Shown: positions 35,475 to 43,592 of the stretch, in pieces | How positions within the stretch are numbered: the first letter of the stretch is position 1 | Layout of the letters: each line of letters opens with the position of its first letter | Assembly (NCBI GenBank): GCA_963846885.1 | Contig: CAWJXS010000019.1 | Coordinates: 1 to 64,000, forward strand | DNA length: 64,000 nt | Direction: 5' to 3' | Origin: RPQJ01 sp963846885 | Lineage (GTDB): Bacteria; Pseudomonadota; Gammaproteobacteria; Steroidobacterales; Steroidobacteraceae | The notes under the pieces: generated by a model | The model's input: only the letters and a program-made list of their open reading frames with translations | Told to the model about the DNA's origin: nothing | Databases searched by the model: none | Translations under genes and position numbers: made by a program

Positions 35475-36884
35475 ATGAAACCGACGATGCTGCTTTCAGT
35501 GGTGATGTCCGCCTTGTTGCTGTCGACGCCTTGCGCGTTCGCGCAACGGGCGGAACAGTCCACCCTCCTGTTGACGAAATTCCGGACCGCACTCGAGCAG
35601 GATGGTCTCTCCAGCCTCGCTGGCAGTGTTTCGACCACGGACTGGGCGGGCCAGTACTGCTTCGGAGATCGACCGAATGCGGGGTACGTCAACAAGGCTC
35701 CCTACCTGATGATCCAGGTTCCCCGTTCGGCAGACGATTCGTCCCAGGTTGAGAACTTCAAGCTCCGGCCTGACGAGGCGATCGTGCTGATCGGTCCTAC
35801 GCCCCCGCCGGTGAAGTACTTCGGCTACAACACGTTTCTCGCTTCGAGAATATTCCCCGACGATCCGACGGGCACGAGGAGACCGCTCGTCGCCACGGTG
35901 GGCGATGCCGTCAACAACGCCACGGTCAAGACCACCGGACCGTCACCCTTCAGCACTCCAGTGGTGATGATCTTCACGCCCGACCGGGTGACGGATGCTC
36001 GCATCCGCGCTGCTCTACGGCGTTCCGGCTATCCGTCCGCGATGGTCAACACGATGGTGTTCCCGTCGTCGCTGCTGAAGCTCGGCCATGGCGCAACGGC
36101 CGACGAACTTACCCTCAAGATGCGCATCGGGATGGCGGAGGGCGACTCGGCGTTGCTCGATGCGTACGTGAAGAGCGCCGGGGCCACCCAGACGGTCTAT
36201 CGCGTGACACCGCGCACGACGACGAGCGCCAGCCCGTTCCCGGTGACGCCCTTGCGCGCCCGTGGAACTGGGCGGACCGAATTGGACCTGACGAAGACGG
36301 TGGATCAGCTGCGCGAAGCCATCATCGCAGCCAATCCTGGGTTTCATACCGTCGAATTCCGATCGAAGCCGGTCGGCTACGAGGGCTACGATTACATCCA
36401 GCAGGGCGTCAACCCCGGCGCCGACTCGCGCGATAACCTCTTCCTCGCTGCGGGTTACATCCCTGAATTTGGCTTGAACAGCCGGCTCACGTTGGCCGAT
36501 GACGAATTCATGGTGGTCTACGGCGCGAACCACGTCGCAACCGGCAAGGCTGCGTATGCCAGCTTCAACGTGTATTCGAGCGATGAGGGGAAGCTCTCCA
36601 TCGGCCAGGTGTTCCACGACCAGTTCGAGGGCACCGCCGGGTCTTATCTTCCGTCCGGCGATCCGGCGGCGAGCATGCTGTACGCGTACAAGGTGTCCCG
36701 GAACTGTGCCGGCGAGCCGAACTGCGTGACGCTGAGCGTGGACGGTTGCCCCAAATTGACCATCGGTAACGACACGATCCTGGGCTTTTTCTTCCGCATG
36801 TATCTCGAGCCGGCGACCGCGACCGGGCCCGCCATGCAGGAAATCGTCTACGACCGCGTCATCAAGTTCTCGCCGCGGCCTTAG
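35475..36884 (+). CDS. Secreted paralogue 3, divergent member of the family
   Basis: This 469-residue protein has a clean signal peptide (MLLSVVMSALLLSTPCAFA). It shares the block order with paralogues 1 and 2 in weaker form: FKLRPDEAIVLIGPTPPPVK followed by FGYNTFLASRIF, TVGDAVNNATVKTTGPSPF, VVMIFTPDRVTDARIRAAL and ADELTLKMRIGMAEGD, then TPLRARGTGRTELDL. The C-terminal block reads VVYGANHVATGKAAYASFN with cysteines in SRNCAGEPNCVTLSVDGC. The N-terminal cysteine block is reduced to GQYCFGDRPNAGY. It begins 36 bases after paralogue 2, with GGAG before the ATG, so the two are co-transcribed. It may be closest to the ancestral form, since it is simplest. Confidence 0.75.
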   Translation: MKPTMLLSVVMSALLLSTPCAFAQRAEQSTLLLTKFRTALEQDGLSSLAGSVSTTDWAGQYCFGDRPNAGYVNKAPYLMIQVPRSADDSSQVENFKLRPDEAIVLIGPTPPPVKYFGYNTFLASRIFPDDPTGTRRPLVATVGDAVNNATVKTTGPSPFSTPVVMIFTPDRVTDARIRAALRRSGYPSAMVNTMVFPSSLLKLGHGATADELTLKMRIGMAEGDSALLDAYVKSAGATQTVYRVTPRTTTSASPFPVTPLRARGTGRTELDLTKTVDQLREAIIAANPGFHTVEFRSKPVGYEGYDYIQQGVNPGADSRDNLFLAAGYIPEFGLNSRLTLADDEFMVVYGANHVATGKAAYASFNVYSSDEGKLSIGQVFHDQFEGTAGSYLPSGDPAASMLYAYKVSRNCAGEPNCVTLSVDGCPKLTIGNDTILGFFFRMYLEPATATGPAMQEIVYDRVIKFSPRP

Positions 36885-36906
36885 GTTGGGTGCCCCTATT
36901 TCACGC

Positions 36907-37635
36907 TCAGTCCGAACGCAACGGCGCGCACGCCGCGCGCACGTGGTCGAAGCCCGGGACGGGCGCGGTGAAGGTGTCGTTCTCGAAGTCCCACACGTCC
37001 AGCGGCATCGCCGAAATGATTCCGCCGTTCTCCCCCGTGCAGCTGTCCTTGGTGCCAATGAAGGGTCCATCCTTGACACGGCATTGGCAGCTCAACGGCC
37101 GTTCTGGGTTGATCGGATTCACCGCCTCGACACATGGCGCGGCGTCGCAGATCGTCCATTGCGTATCACCGACATAACCCGGCTCGCCCGGATCACAGGC
37201 TTTGGGCTGGTAGAGATCGCACCAGCCGCGGTACGAGAAGGTCGAGACCCAATCGTAGTTCACACTATCGACCTCGTACTGGCCTGACTGGATGGCGCCG
37301 CACACGGGCGCCTCGTCGATGGCGCACGGATGCTTGTCCGTGCAGCGGGCTTCGGTCAGGCGTTTCACCGTCGGATCCTGGATCTCGCCCGTCATGACGA
37401 TGTGTGGTTCGTTGACTCTCCAGCAGGCACACTCCGCGCCCGTGGCGTTCACCTGGCAGTCCAATGAGCCGCTGCAGAGCGCATGCCATCCTGTGCACTC
37501 GACGAGCAGTTGTGGAGCCGCCTTGGTCTTTCCGACCGTATCGGTCGTCCCGGGACGAACATCCGCAAGAGATGGGATCCCGTGACTCGCGACGACGAGG
37601 GTCATGCATGCGAGCGGCAGCGTTTGAAATCTCAT
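36907..37635 (-). CDS. Cysteine-rich secreted protein, unknown family
   Basis: This 242-residue protein has a signal peptide (MRFQTLPLACMTLVVASHG) and 16 cysteines in the mature part, enough for eight disulfides. The cysteines are spread along the chain, for example VECTGWHALCSGSLDCQ, ECACWRVNE, ARCTDKHPCAIDEAPVCG, WTICDAAPCVEA and LSCQCRVKDG. There is no hydrophobic anchor. The ATG is preceded by GGAAGA at a good distance. It is convergent with paralogue 3, with stops 22 bases apart. I recognise no domain; a stable extracellular protein such as an inhibitor, toxin or adhesin would fit but is not shown. Confidence 0.7.
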   Translation of the reverse strand: MRFQTLPLACMTLVVASHGIPSLADVRPGTTDTVGKTKAAPQLLVECTGWHALCSGSLDCQVNATGAECACWRVNEPHIVMTGEIQDPTVKRLTEARCTDKHPCAIDEAPVCGAIQSGQYEVDSVNYDWVSTFSYRGWCDLYQPKACDPGEPGYVGDTQWTICDAAPCVEAVNPINPERPLSCQCRVKDGPFIGTKDSCTGENGGIISAMPLDVWDFENDTFTAPVPGFDHVRAACAPLRSD

Positions 37636-37776
37636 GATTGATTCTTCCGTGCGGCCAATGCGTCGTCGTGACCACGCGCAGCCACGACGATCATTTTCGC
37701 ACCGCGCACGGGAGCGGAAGCGCTCCTAGGTATTACTGGAAGCGCATGAGTGCAGGCGGTTAGTCAGGCGCTTGAC

Positions 37777-37899
37777 GATTAATGCTTGCCTGCGTTTCCC
37801 ATAGCTCGAATGGCGCGTTTCGATGGACTAGCTACCGTGGCCGCACGGGGCGGACGAAGCGCCGTTCGTGGTGCGCCCAGCCTCGAGATAGGCAACGGG
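37777..37899. repeat. Duplicated upstream region, copy 2 (orphan)
   Basis: This matches the leader region of paralogue 2 (33476-33598) but here it is followed by mini-element copy B and not by a family member. It suggests that a copy of the gene was lost or replaced. Otherwise 37636-38135 holds no gene that I can support. Confidence 0.7.
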
Positions 37900-37909
37900 G
37901 AAGCCATGC

Positions 37910-37985
37910 CATGAGCGTGAGTTCGTCTCTTTTTCTCAGGGTCGATATTGGACGCCGGAGGCTGGTCAATCCGCGACGCCGGCTG
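37910..37985. mobile_element. Mini-element, copy B (right part)
   Basis: The 75 bases from ATGAGCGTGAGTTCGTCTC to GGTCAATCCGCGACGCCGG align with the right two thirds of copy A, including the segment GGGTCGATATTGGACGCCGG. The left end is missing. It sits directly behind the orphan upstream region. Confidence 0.6.
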
Positions 37986-38135
37986 TGACCCTAAGTTGTT
38001 GTTTTAGCGGCACAAACAGGCATTATCACTGATGCGGCAGCGCAGCAAAATGACTACGCTGCAAGTCTGGTATTGGTGTCACGTCGCCTCCGCCCAGCCG
38101 TCGGCAGGGCCCGGCGATCCTCACAGGAGGTAGTT

Positions 38136-38723
38136 ATGCGCAAATACATTCTCGCGTTGCTCGCAGCCACGCTGGCGTTCGCGCCCTTGCTCGCAAGAGC
38201 GGAAGGGCCCAGCTACTCGTTCGTGGAGGCTGGCTACATTGTTACCGACATCGACGATTTCGATGAAGAGTTCGACGGATTCGGCATCCGTGGCTCGTTC
38301 GAATTCGTCGAGAACTGGTTCTTGTATGCCGGCTATATCGACCAGAGCGCCGAGATCTTCGGAGTCGACGTCGATGCCACGGGATTCGACGTGGGCGTCG
38401 GTTACGCCTTTCCGCTGACAGATGCGATGGATCTCTACGGCAAGCTTGGCTACACGGAGGTCGAGATCGAAGCATTCGACGACTCTGTCGACGACGACGG
38501 CTATGAGCTCAGCGTGGGGCTCCGTGCCAGTGTCATGGAGCAGCTGGAGCTCGAAGGGGCCGTGAACTATGTCGACCTGTCCGACTCCGGCGACGACACC
38601 TCATTCGGTGTCGCGGCGCGCTGGTACTTCATGCCCCAGTTCGCGCTTGGAATCGAAGGCGAGTTTGGCGACGATGCCAATTCCTACGGTGTAAGCGCCC
38701 GCTGGGAATTTGGGCGCCAGTAA
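38136..38723 (+). CDS. Outer-membrane beta-barrel protein
   Basis: This 195-residue protein has a signal peptide (MRKYILALLAATLAFAPLLARA) and alternating hydrophobic-polar strands typical of an eight-stranded OmpA/Ail-like barrel, for example FGIRGSFEFVENWFLYAGYI, GFDVGVGYAFPLTDAMDLYG and SFGVAARWYFMPQFALGIEG. It ends YGVSARWEFGRQ, close to the aromatic terminal pattern used by the barrel assembly machinery. The protein is very acidic in its loops (FDEEFDGF, DDSVDDDGYE). A perfect AGGAGG lies upstream of the ATG, and a terminator follows, so it is a single well-expressed gene. Confidence 0.88.
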   Translation: MRKYILALLAATLAFAPLLARAEGPSYSFVEAGYIVTDIDDFDEEFDGFGIRGSFEFVENWFLYAGYIDQSAEIFGVDVDATGFDVGVGYAFPLTDAMDLYGKLGYTEVEIEAFDDSVDDDGYELSVGLRASVMEQLELEGAVNYVDLSDSGDDTSFGVAARWYFMPQFALGIEGEFGDDANSYGVSARWEFGRQ

Positions 38724-38744
38724 GTCTGACCTCCCGTTGACCGC

Positions 38745-38779
38745 GGAAGCCTGGGCCACGCGTCCGGGCTTCCTTTTTA
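38745..38779 (+). terminator. Rho-independent terminator after the beta-barrel gene
   Basis: GGAAGCCTGG and CCGGGCTTCC form a ten-base-pair stem (one G-T pair) around a nine-base loop, followed by TTTTTA. It lies 22 bases after the stop codon. Confidence 0.9.
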
Positions 38780-38891
38780 TGGGAACTGCGGACCGAGTTG
38801 CCTGTACGCACAGGTAACCGGTCGGGGCGAGTGTGAAGAAGCGCCGGCAAGTCAGTGCTGATGACCGCCCATGGAGCGCGCAGCAGCTTGC

Positions 38892-40745
38892 CTAGCTTTG
38901 CTTGCCGACCAGGGGCAGGACGACCCGCGAGGGAAACTCCCGCGAGCAGTGCACGGTCACTTCAGCAAGGTTGGGTGCGGCCGACGGGTCCGTCCAGTCG
39001 GCATTCGGATTGATGTCGAAGTGCGGGAAGTTGCTGCCTGCGATGTCCAGGCGGATACGGTGCCCAGCCTTGAACAGGTTGCTCGTCGGGAAAGCCTTCA
39101 GGCTGATCTTGTAGATCACGCCAGGCACGAGCTGTTCCGGTCGTTCAAATGACTCGCGGAACTTCAGTCGCAGGATTCCATGCGCGAGGTTCATCGCGAA
39201 GCCGTCAGGAAAGTCCTCGTTGGGCGGATGCTCGTCGATGAGCTTGATGGCGACGTCGGCATCGGGTGTCGTGCAACTGACGAACAGCTCAGCCACGACA
39301 TTGCCGGTCAGCTCGACGTCGTGCTGCAGCGGACTGGTCCGGAACACGAGCACGTCTGCGCGATCCGCGAGAGCCCGGCCCGGAGCGGTTGAAGCGAACA
39401 TGTCGGCGCGCTCGCGCTGGTCGTAGGCTCCCGCGTACATCAACGGCTCACCCGACGTGAGCGCCCCGCCAATCGTCGGCACCGGATTCCGCGGGTCGGC
39501 TCGATACGTCCTGGCGTCGCTTTCGTTCGCAGGCCTCTGCTGCGTGATCGATCCGTCCGCGTGCAGGTAAGCAGTCACGTGCTGCACGTCGGGTGGCGGC
39601 CAGCTGGTGGCATGGCGCCACCGCCCGCCGTGGTTCATGCGGCCATTGGCGTTGCGACGACCGTCGCCACCGCCCATGACGAACAGCGTGACGGGGTCGG
39701 GGAGCGGGTCGGGCACCGGCTTGCCGCACAGGTGATGGTCGAACCAGTCTCGCCGCAATGTCACGAAGTCCCGGGCAACGTTGCCATCGAGGCTGGCGGC
39801 CGGTCCGAAGTCGACATCGCCCGCATGAGTCACGGAGCGCTGGCCGTGGGTCCACGGTCCAAGGACCAGTCGAACAGGCGACTTCTTCTTTGCCGACAGC
39901 GCCGTGAAATTGTCGATTGCCGTCTGCGAGTAAGGGTCGTACCAACCGGACAGGTGGACCTGCGGCACATCCGAGAATTGATCGTAGAAGCCCGCAGCGT
40001 AGATGCCGCGCTGTTGCCAGTAGGGGCCGAAGGCTTCTTCGTCCCATTGTTCGAGGATGTAGCTTTCGTAGTCCGGTGCGGCAGCGACCGGTGACTGGCC
40101 TTTGCGCCAGCGGACGGCCATCCACGCGCGTATGTCCTGCGTCCTCAGGGCGCGCGCCCGCTCTTCATCGCCTTTCTGCTCGGCATCGGCCACGGCCTGC
40201 TTGAGCGCCCACGTCAGCTGCTTGAGTTCATACGCGCCGCCCTGGCGGATGCCGCCCTGGTAGGCGCTCGAGAAGCCGCCGCAATCGAGGAACATGGCGC
40301 CGAGCCCGGGCGGATTGCCGCAAGCGAGCGCTGCCTGTACGTGTGCGCAATAGGAGAGGCCCAGGGTGCCGACCTGCCCATTGCACCACGGTTGCTGGAG
40401 TATCCAGGCGAGCGTGTCTTCGCCGTCCTCGCCCTCGGCAAGGTACTTCGTGAACGCTCCTTCGGAGCCGTAGCGTCCGCGGCAGTCCTGCAGGACGTAG
40501 GCATAGCCCGCGGCGACGAACTGCGCAGCGATCTCAGGCTTGGAAACCGGCACCGGTGCGGCGAGCGTGCGATCGCCGTGATTCGTGCCGCGCTTGTCGT
40601 AGGGCGTGCGCTCGAGCAGCACCGGAAACGGTCCCGCCTTGCCCGCAGGCAGATAGATGTCCGTCGCGAGGTGCACGCCATCGCGCATCCCGACCTTGCA
40701 GTCGGGCAGAACCGCGCATGCACGTTTCGTGTCGACGCCGCTCAT
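38892..40745 (-). CDS. CocE/NonD-family hydrolase (X-Pro dipeptidyl-peptidase-like)
   Basis: This 617-residue protein belongs to the CocE/NonD (S15-like) family. It has an alpha/beta-hydrolase domain with YVLQDCRGRYGSEG and the nucleophile elbow GTLGLSYCAHVQA (serine about residue 131). GPWTHGQRSVTHAG holds the likely catalytic histidine, and DADVAIKLIDEHPP with RLDIAGSNFPHFD belongs to the C-terminal jelly-roll domain. There is no signal peptide, so it is probably cytoplasmic, unlike the second CocE homologue at 54.6 kb. Its ATG overlaps the stop of the upstream AbgT gene (ATGA), so transport and hydrolysis of the same class of amide or ester substrate is likely. Family substrates include acyl esters, glutaryl amides and prolyl peptides. 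Confidence 0.9.
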   Translation of the reverse strand: MSGVDTKRACAVLPDCKVGMRDGVHLATDIYLPAGKAGPFPVLLERTPYDKRGTNHGDRTLAAPVPVSKPEIAAQFVAAGYAYVLQDCRGRYGSEGAFTKYLAEGEDGEDTLAWILQQPWCNGQVGTLGLSYCAHVQAALACGNPPGLGAMFLDCGGFSSAYQGGIRQGGAYELKQLTWALKQAVADAEQKGDEERARALRTQDIRAWMAVRWRKGQSPVAAAPDYESYILEQWDEEAFGPYWQQRGIYAAGFYDQFSDVPQVHLSGWYDPYSQTAIDNFTALSAKKKSPVRLVLGPWTHGQRSVTHAGDVDFGPAASLDGNVARDFVTLRRDWFDHHLCGKPVPDPLPDPVTLFVMGGGDGRRNANGRMNHGGRWRHATSWPPPDVQHVTAYLHADGSITQQRPANESDARTYRADPRNPVPTIGGALTSGEPLMYAGAYDQRERADMFASTAPGRALADRADVLVFRTSPLQHDVELTGNVVAELFVSCTTPDADVAIKLIDEHPPNEDFPDGFAMNLAHGILRLKFRESFERPEQLVPGVIYKISLKAFPTSNLFKAGHRIRLDIAGSNFPHFDINPNADWTDPSAAPNLAEVTVHCSREFPSRVVLPLVGKQS

Positions 40746-42307
40746 CGTCCGGGCACCTGGTAGGTCGCCGGCGCGCCCGGTCCGGTGGGCAACTCGAGCG
40801 ATGCCCACAGGCCGATCAACAGTAGTCCGGTGAGACCGACGGCGATGCTGAATGGAAGCATGAGCGCGATGAGGGAGCCGATGCCGAAGTCTGCCCGCCA
40901 GCGCTGGGCCAGCACCAGTACCAGGGCGAAATTCGACGCCACGGGCGTGACGATGTTGAAGATGGAATCACCCATCCGGTACGCGGCTGTCGTCATCTCC
41001 GGCGAGACCCCGACCAGCATGAGCATCGGCACCACGATGGGCGCCATCGCCGTCCATTTCGCCGAAGCCGAGCCGATCGCGAGATCGAACCCTGCCGAGA
41101 GCATGAGCAGCACGACCAGCAGGGCGGCGATCGGCAGGTCGAGCTGCGTCAGGAGCGCGGCGCCCTTGATGGCCAGGATTGGCCCGAGCTTCGACCACGA
41201 AAATAGCGCGATGAAGTGCGCAGCGAAGAACACCAGCACCAGGTAGGGCGCTGTCGTCTCGAGCCCGCGGACCATCATGCGCACGACGTCCCGGTGTGTA
41301 CGAATGGTGCCTGCAGCCCGGCCATAGGCCCATCCCGCGGCGCCGAACAAGAGTGCGAACCCCGCCACGAGGCTTGAATAGAACGGTGTGGCCTTGGCTG
41401 GACCAATCGCGTCATGGTCGACGAGCGGCTGATAGGCCGGGTTGAGTGCCAGCACGGCGAACAGCGCGATCACGACAATGGCGGCCCATCCGGCGTTGCG
41501 GAGCCCGCGCGCAGTGTCGCCGACCGGGGCTGCATCCGCCGTCTCGCCGCCGTCGTGGTCGGCACCGGACCACGTGCCGAGGCGTGGTTCGACGATGCGG
41601 TCGTTGACGAACCACGCCACGGGAATGAGCAGGACACCGAGGGTTGCGGTGTACCACCAGTTACCGAGCGGATTGAGGCCGTAGTCGGGGTCGATGAACT
41701 GGGCGGCGGTCTGCGTGATGCCGAGCATCAGCACGTCGAACTGCCCCGGGATCAGGTCCGCCGCGAATGCGCCCGAGATTCCCGCGTAGGCGATGGCGAT
41801 GCCGGCGAGCGGATGCCTGCCGCACTTGGCATAGGCGAGGGCCGCCAGGGGGATGAGCACGACGTAGGCCGCATCGTCCGCGTTGTGCGAAAGGAGTCCA
41901 ATCAGGAAGATCGTGGGTGCGAGAAAGCGGGGGTGAACCCGTCGCATCGCGCGCTTCATCATTGCGGCGAACAGGCCCGAGCCGTCGGCGATCGACGCGC
42001 CGAGCATGACGACGAGCACCATGCCCAGCGGCTTGAAGCCGGTGAAGGTCGCGGGCATCTCGACCAGCAATCGCCGCACATTCTCGACCGATAGCAGGCT
42101 CTCGGCGGCGATGATTTTGCCGCTCGTCGGGTTGACGGCGGACCAGCCCGCGGACGCGGCCAGGGCCGACACTGCCATCAGGATCGCGATCAGGATCAGG
42201 AAGATCGCAACCGGGTCGGGGAGGCGATTGCCGAACCACTCGATGCGGTCCAGCCAGCCTGGCCTGGCTCGCGTATCCCCCGTTGCGGACCGATCTGGCT
42301 TCTGCAT
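40742..42307 (-). CDS. AbgT-family transporter
   Basis: This membrane protein of about 521 residues belongs to the AbgT family, whose members transport p-aminobenzoyl-glutamate or export sulfonamides. It opens with WLDRIEWFGNRLPDPVAIF and a first helix, then GTLPL-like segments, with IFLIGLLSHNADDAAYVVLI, AFAADLIPGQFDVLMLGITQ and SAGFDLAIGSASAKWTAMAP typical of the family's two hairpin regions. The ATG at 42307, preceded by GAGG, was preferred over a GTG two codons upstream. It precedes and overlaps the CocE-type hydrolase gene by four bases. Together they could import and cleave an acyl-glutamate or dipeptide-like compound; this is inference. Confidence 0.92.
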   Translation of the reverse strand: MQKPDRSATGDTRARPGWLDRIEWFGNRLPDPVAIFLILIAILMAVSALAASAGWSAVNPTSGKIIAAESLLSVENVRRLLVEMPATFTGFKPLGMVLVVMLGASIADGSGLFAAMMKRAMRRVHPRFLAPTIFLIGLLSHNADDAAYVVLIPLAALAYAKCGRHPLAGIAIAYAGISGAFAADLIPGQFDVLMLGITQTAAQFIDPDYGLNPLGNWWYTATLGVLLIPVAWFVNDRIVEPRLGTWSGADHDGGETADAAPVGDTARGLRNAGWAAIVVIALFAVLALNPAYQPLVDHDAIGPAKATPFYSSLVAGFALLFGAAGWAYGRAAGTIRTHRDVVRMMVRGLETTAPYLVLVFFAAHFIALFSWSKLGPILAIKGAALLTQLDLPIAALLVVLLMLSAGFDLAIGSASAKWTAMAPIVVPMLMLVGVSPEMTTAAYRMGDSIFNIVTPVASNFALVLVLAQRWRADFGIGSLIALMLPFSIAVGLTGLLLIGLWASLELPTGPGAPATYQVPGR

Positions 42308-42494
42308 CCACACCTCGGCCTGTTTCGACCGGTCGTACCCCAGCCCCGACTTTCACACAAAACCAGCGGCGATGGTCGCCAATGTTCGACGCCTCTGGCT
42401 GTCCGGCTGCCATGCCGTGGCCCGCAGCCGGCAATCGACGGCGTTTGAAAGCACGATCCGCAGACCGGACCACTGACAGTCGGGGACGAGACAT

Positions 42495-42584
42495 ATGCAG
42501 ATCCCGTACATCGCTGTGCTAGCAATCATGCTCGCGGGCCCAGCTGGAACGGCCGTAGCTCAGGTGACCGTACTCTTGCTATGA
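42495..42584 (+). pseudogene. Truncated duplicate of the cytochrome c leader region
   Basis: A 29-codon frame (MQIPYIAVLAIMLAGPAGTA and following AQVTVLLL) ends in a stop made by the mobile-element end. From 42523 to 42580 the DNA matches 49095-49150 almost exactly, the part that encodes the signal peptide of the diheme cytochrome c. The codons before that are unrelated. It is therefore a gene fragment cut off by mini-element copy C. The rest of 42314-42719 holds no intact gene. Confidence 0.75.
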
Positions 42585-42718
42585 ACAGGCGTTGAAGTTT
42601 GATCAGGATCTTTGTCCAGCGGGCGTCGAAGACCGACCAGGGCTGGAGAGACATTTCTCTGTGAGAATCGGGAGCTTGTCGCACTTGTGCATGGTCAAGA
42701 TTGCACCCCGGTCGACAG
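42583..42718. mobile_element. Mini-element, copy C
   Basis: The left end carries two spaced repeats, AGGCGTTGAAGTTTGATCAGG and GGGCGTCGAAGACCGACCAGG. The interior (AGAGACATTTCTCTGTGAGAA and following) aligns with copy A. The right end is degenerate (TGGTCAAGATTGCACCCCGG). It directly follows the truncated cytochrome leader and ends at the stop codon of the RIO kinase gene. Confidence 0.55.
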
Positions 42719-42719
42719 G

Positions 42720-43562
42720 CTAGCCGACCAGCCGCAGACGACGCTGCAGTTCTTCTTCGCGCGCATCGTCGATCACGATCAGGACGCTGTCAGCATCGAC
42801 GACGCTTTCATCGGGCGCGAAGATCCCGGTGAGCACGCTGTCCGGTCGCAATTCGCCCTGCTCGAACAGCGACCACATCTCCCGGGCAAATTCGGTGGCG
42901 AGCAACTCCGGTGCAAAACGACCGAGCGTGGAGCGCAGGTTGTTCACGTCCCGTTCGAGCATCGCCCGCGCCGCGTTGTTGCCGGCCGCGTTGACGGCCT
43001 GCGGCAGGTCGATGATCACGGGGCCATCGGGCGCGACCAGCACGTTGAATTCGGAGAGGTCGCCGTGGATGAGGCCGATGCACAGCATGCGTACCACCTG
43101 GCGTATCAGGAAGCCGTGGTACTCGCGTGCGGTCGTGGCCGGCAGCTCCACCTCGCCCAGACGTGGCGCCGGGTTGCCGTCGTCGTCGGTCACCAGTTCC
43201 ATGATCAGTACGCCGTCGAAATAGCCATGCGGCCTGGGCACACGCACGCCGGCGGCGACGAGTTGGTAGAGCGCGTCGACCTCGGCGTTCTTCCACGCCG
43301 CTTCCTGTTCCCCGCGACCGAAGCTGGTGCTCTTGGCTATAGCACGTGCCTGGCGGCTGCCACGGACCTTGCGCCCTTCCTGGTACTGGGCGCGCTTCTG
43401 GAAGCTGCGCTGGGCCATGTTGCGGTAGACCTTGGCGCAGCGCATCTGCTCGCCTGAGCGCACCACGTAGACGGTCGCTTCCTTGCCACTTTTCAGTGAC
43501 AGCAGGACTTCGTCGATGACGCCGTCGTCGATCAGGGGTTGCAGTGCGGCAGGGGTTTTCAT
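42720..43562 (-). CDS. RIO-type serine/threonine protein kinase
   Basis: This 280-residue protein is a bacterial RIO1-like kinase. The nucleotide loop appears as LKSGKEATVYVVRSG, the invariant lysine is in CAKVYRNMAQRSFQKR, and FGRGEQEAAWKNAEVDAL follows. The catalytic loop is GLIHGDLSEFNVLV, and the metal-binding aspartate is in VIIDLPQAVNA. It closely follows the pattern of PA4780-type kinases of gammaproteobacteria. The cellular target is not known. There is no operon partner in close spacing; the HD-like gene ends about 30 bases upstream on the same strand, so the two could be co-transcribed. Confidence 0.92.
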   Translation of the reverse strand: MKTPAALQPLIDDGVIDEVLLSLKSGKEATVYVVRSGEQMRCAKVYRNMAQRSFQKRAQYQEGRKVRGSRQARAIAKSTSFGRGEQEAAWKNAEVDALYQLVAAGVRVPRPHGYFDGVLIMELVTDDDGNPAPRLGEVELPATTAREYHGFLIRQVVRMLCIGLIHGDLSEFNVLVAPDGPVIIDLPQAVNAAGNNAARAMLERDVNNLRSTLGRFAPELLATEFAREMWSLFEQGELRPDSVLTGIFAPDESVVDADSVLIVIDDAREEELQRRLRLVG

Positions 43563-43592
43563 TGTGTTCGTGGTTCCGGGCGGTGCATTTCT

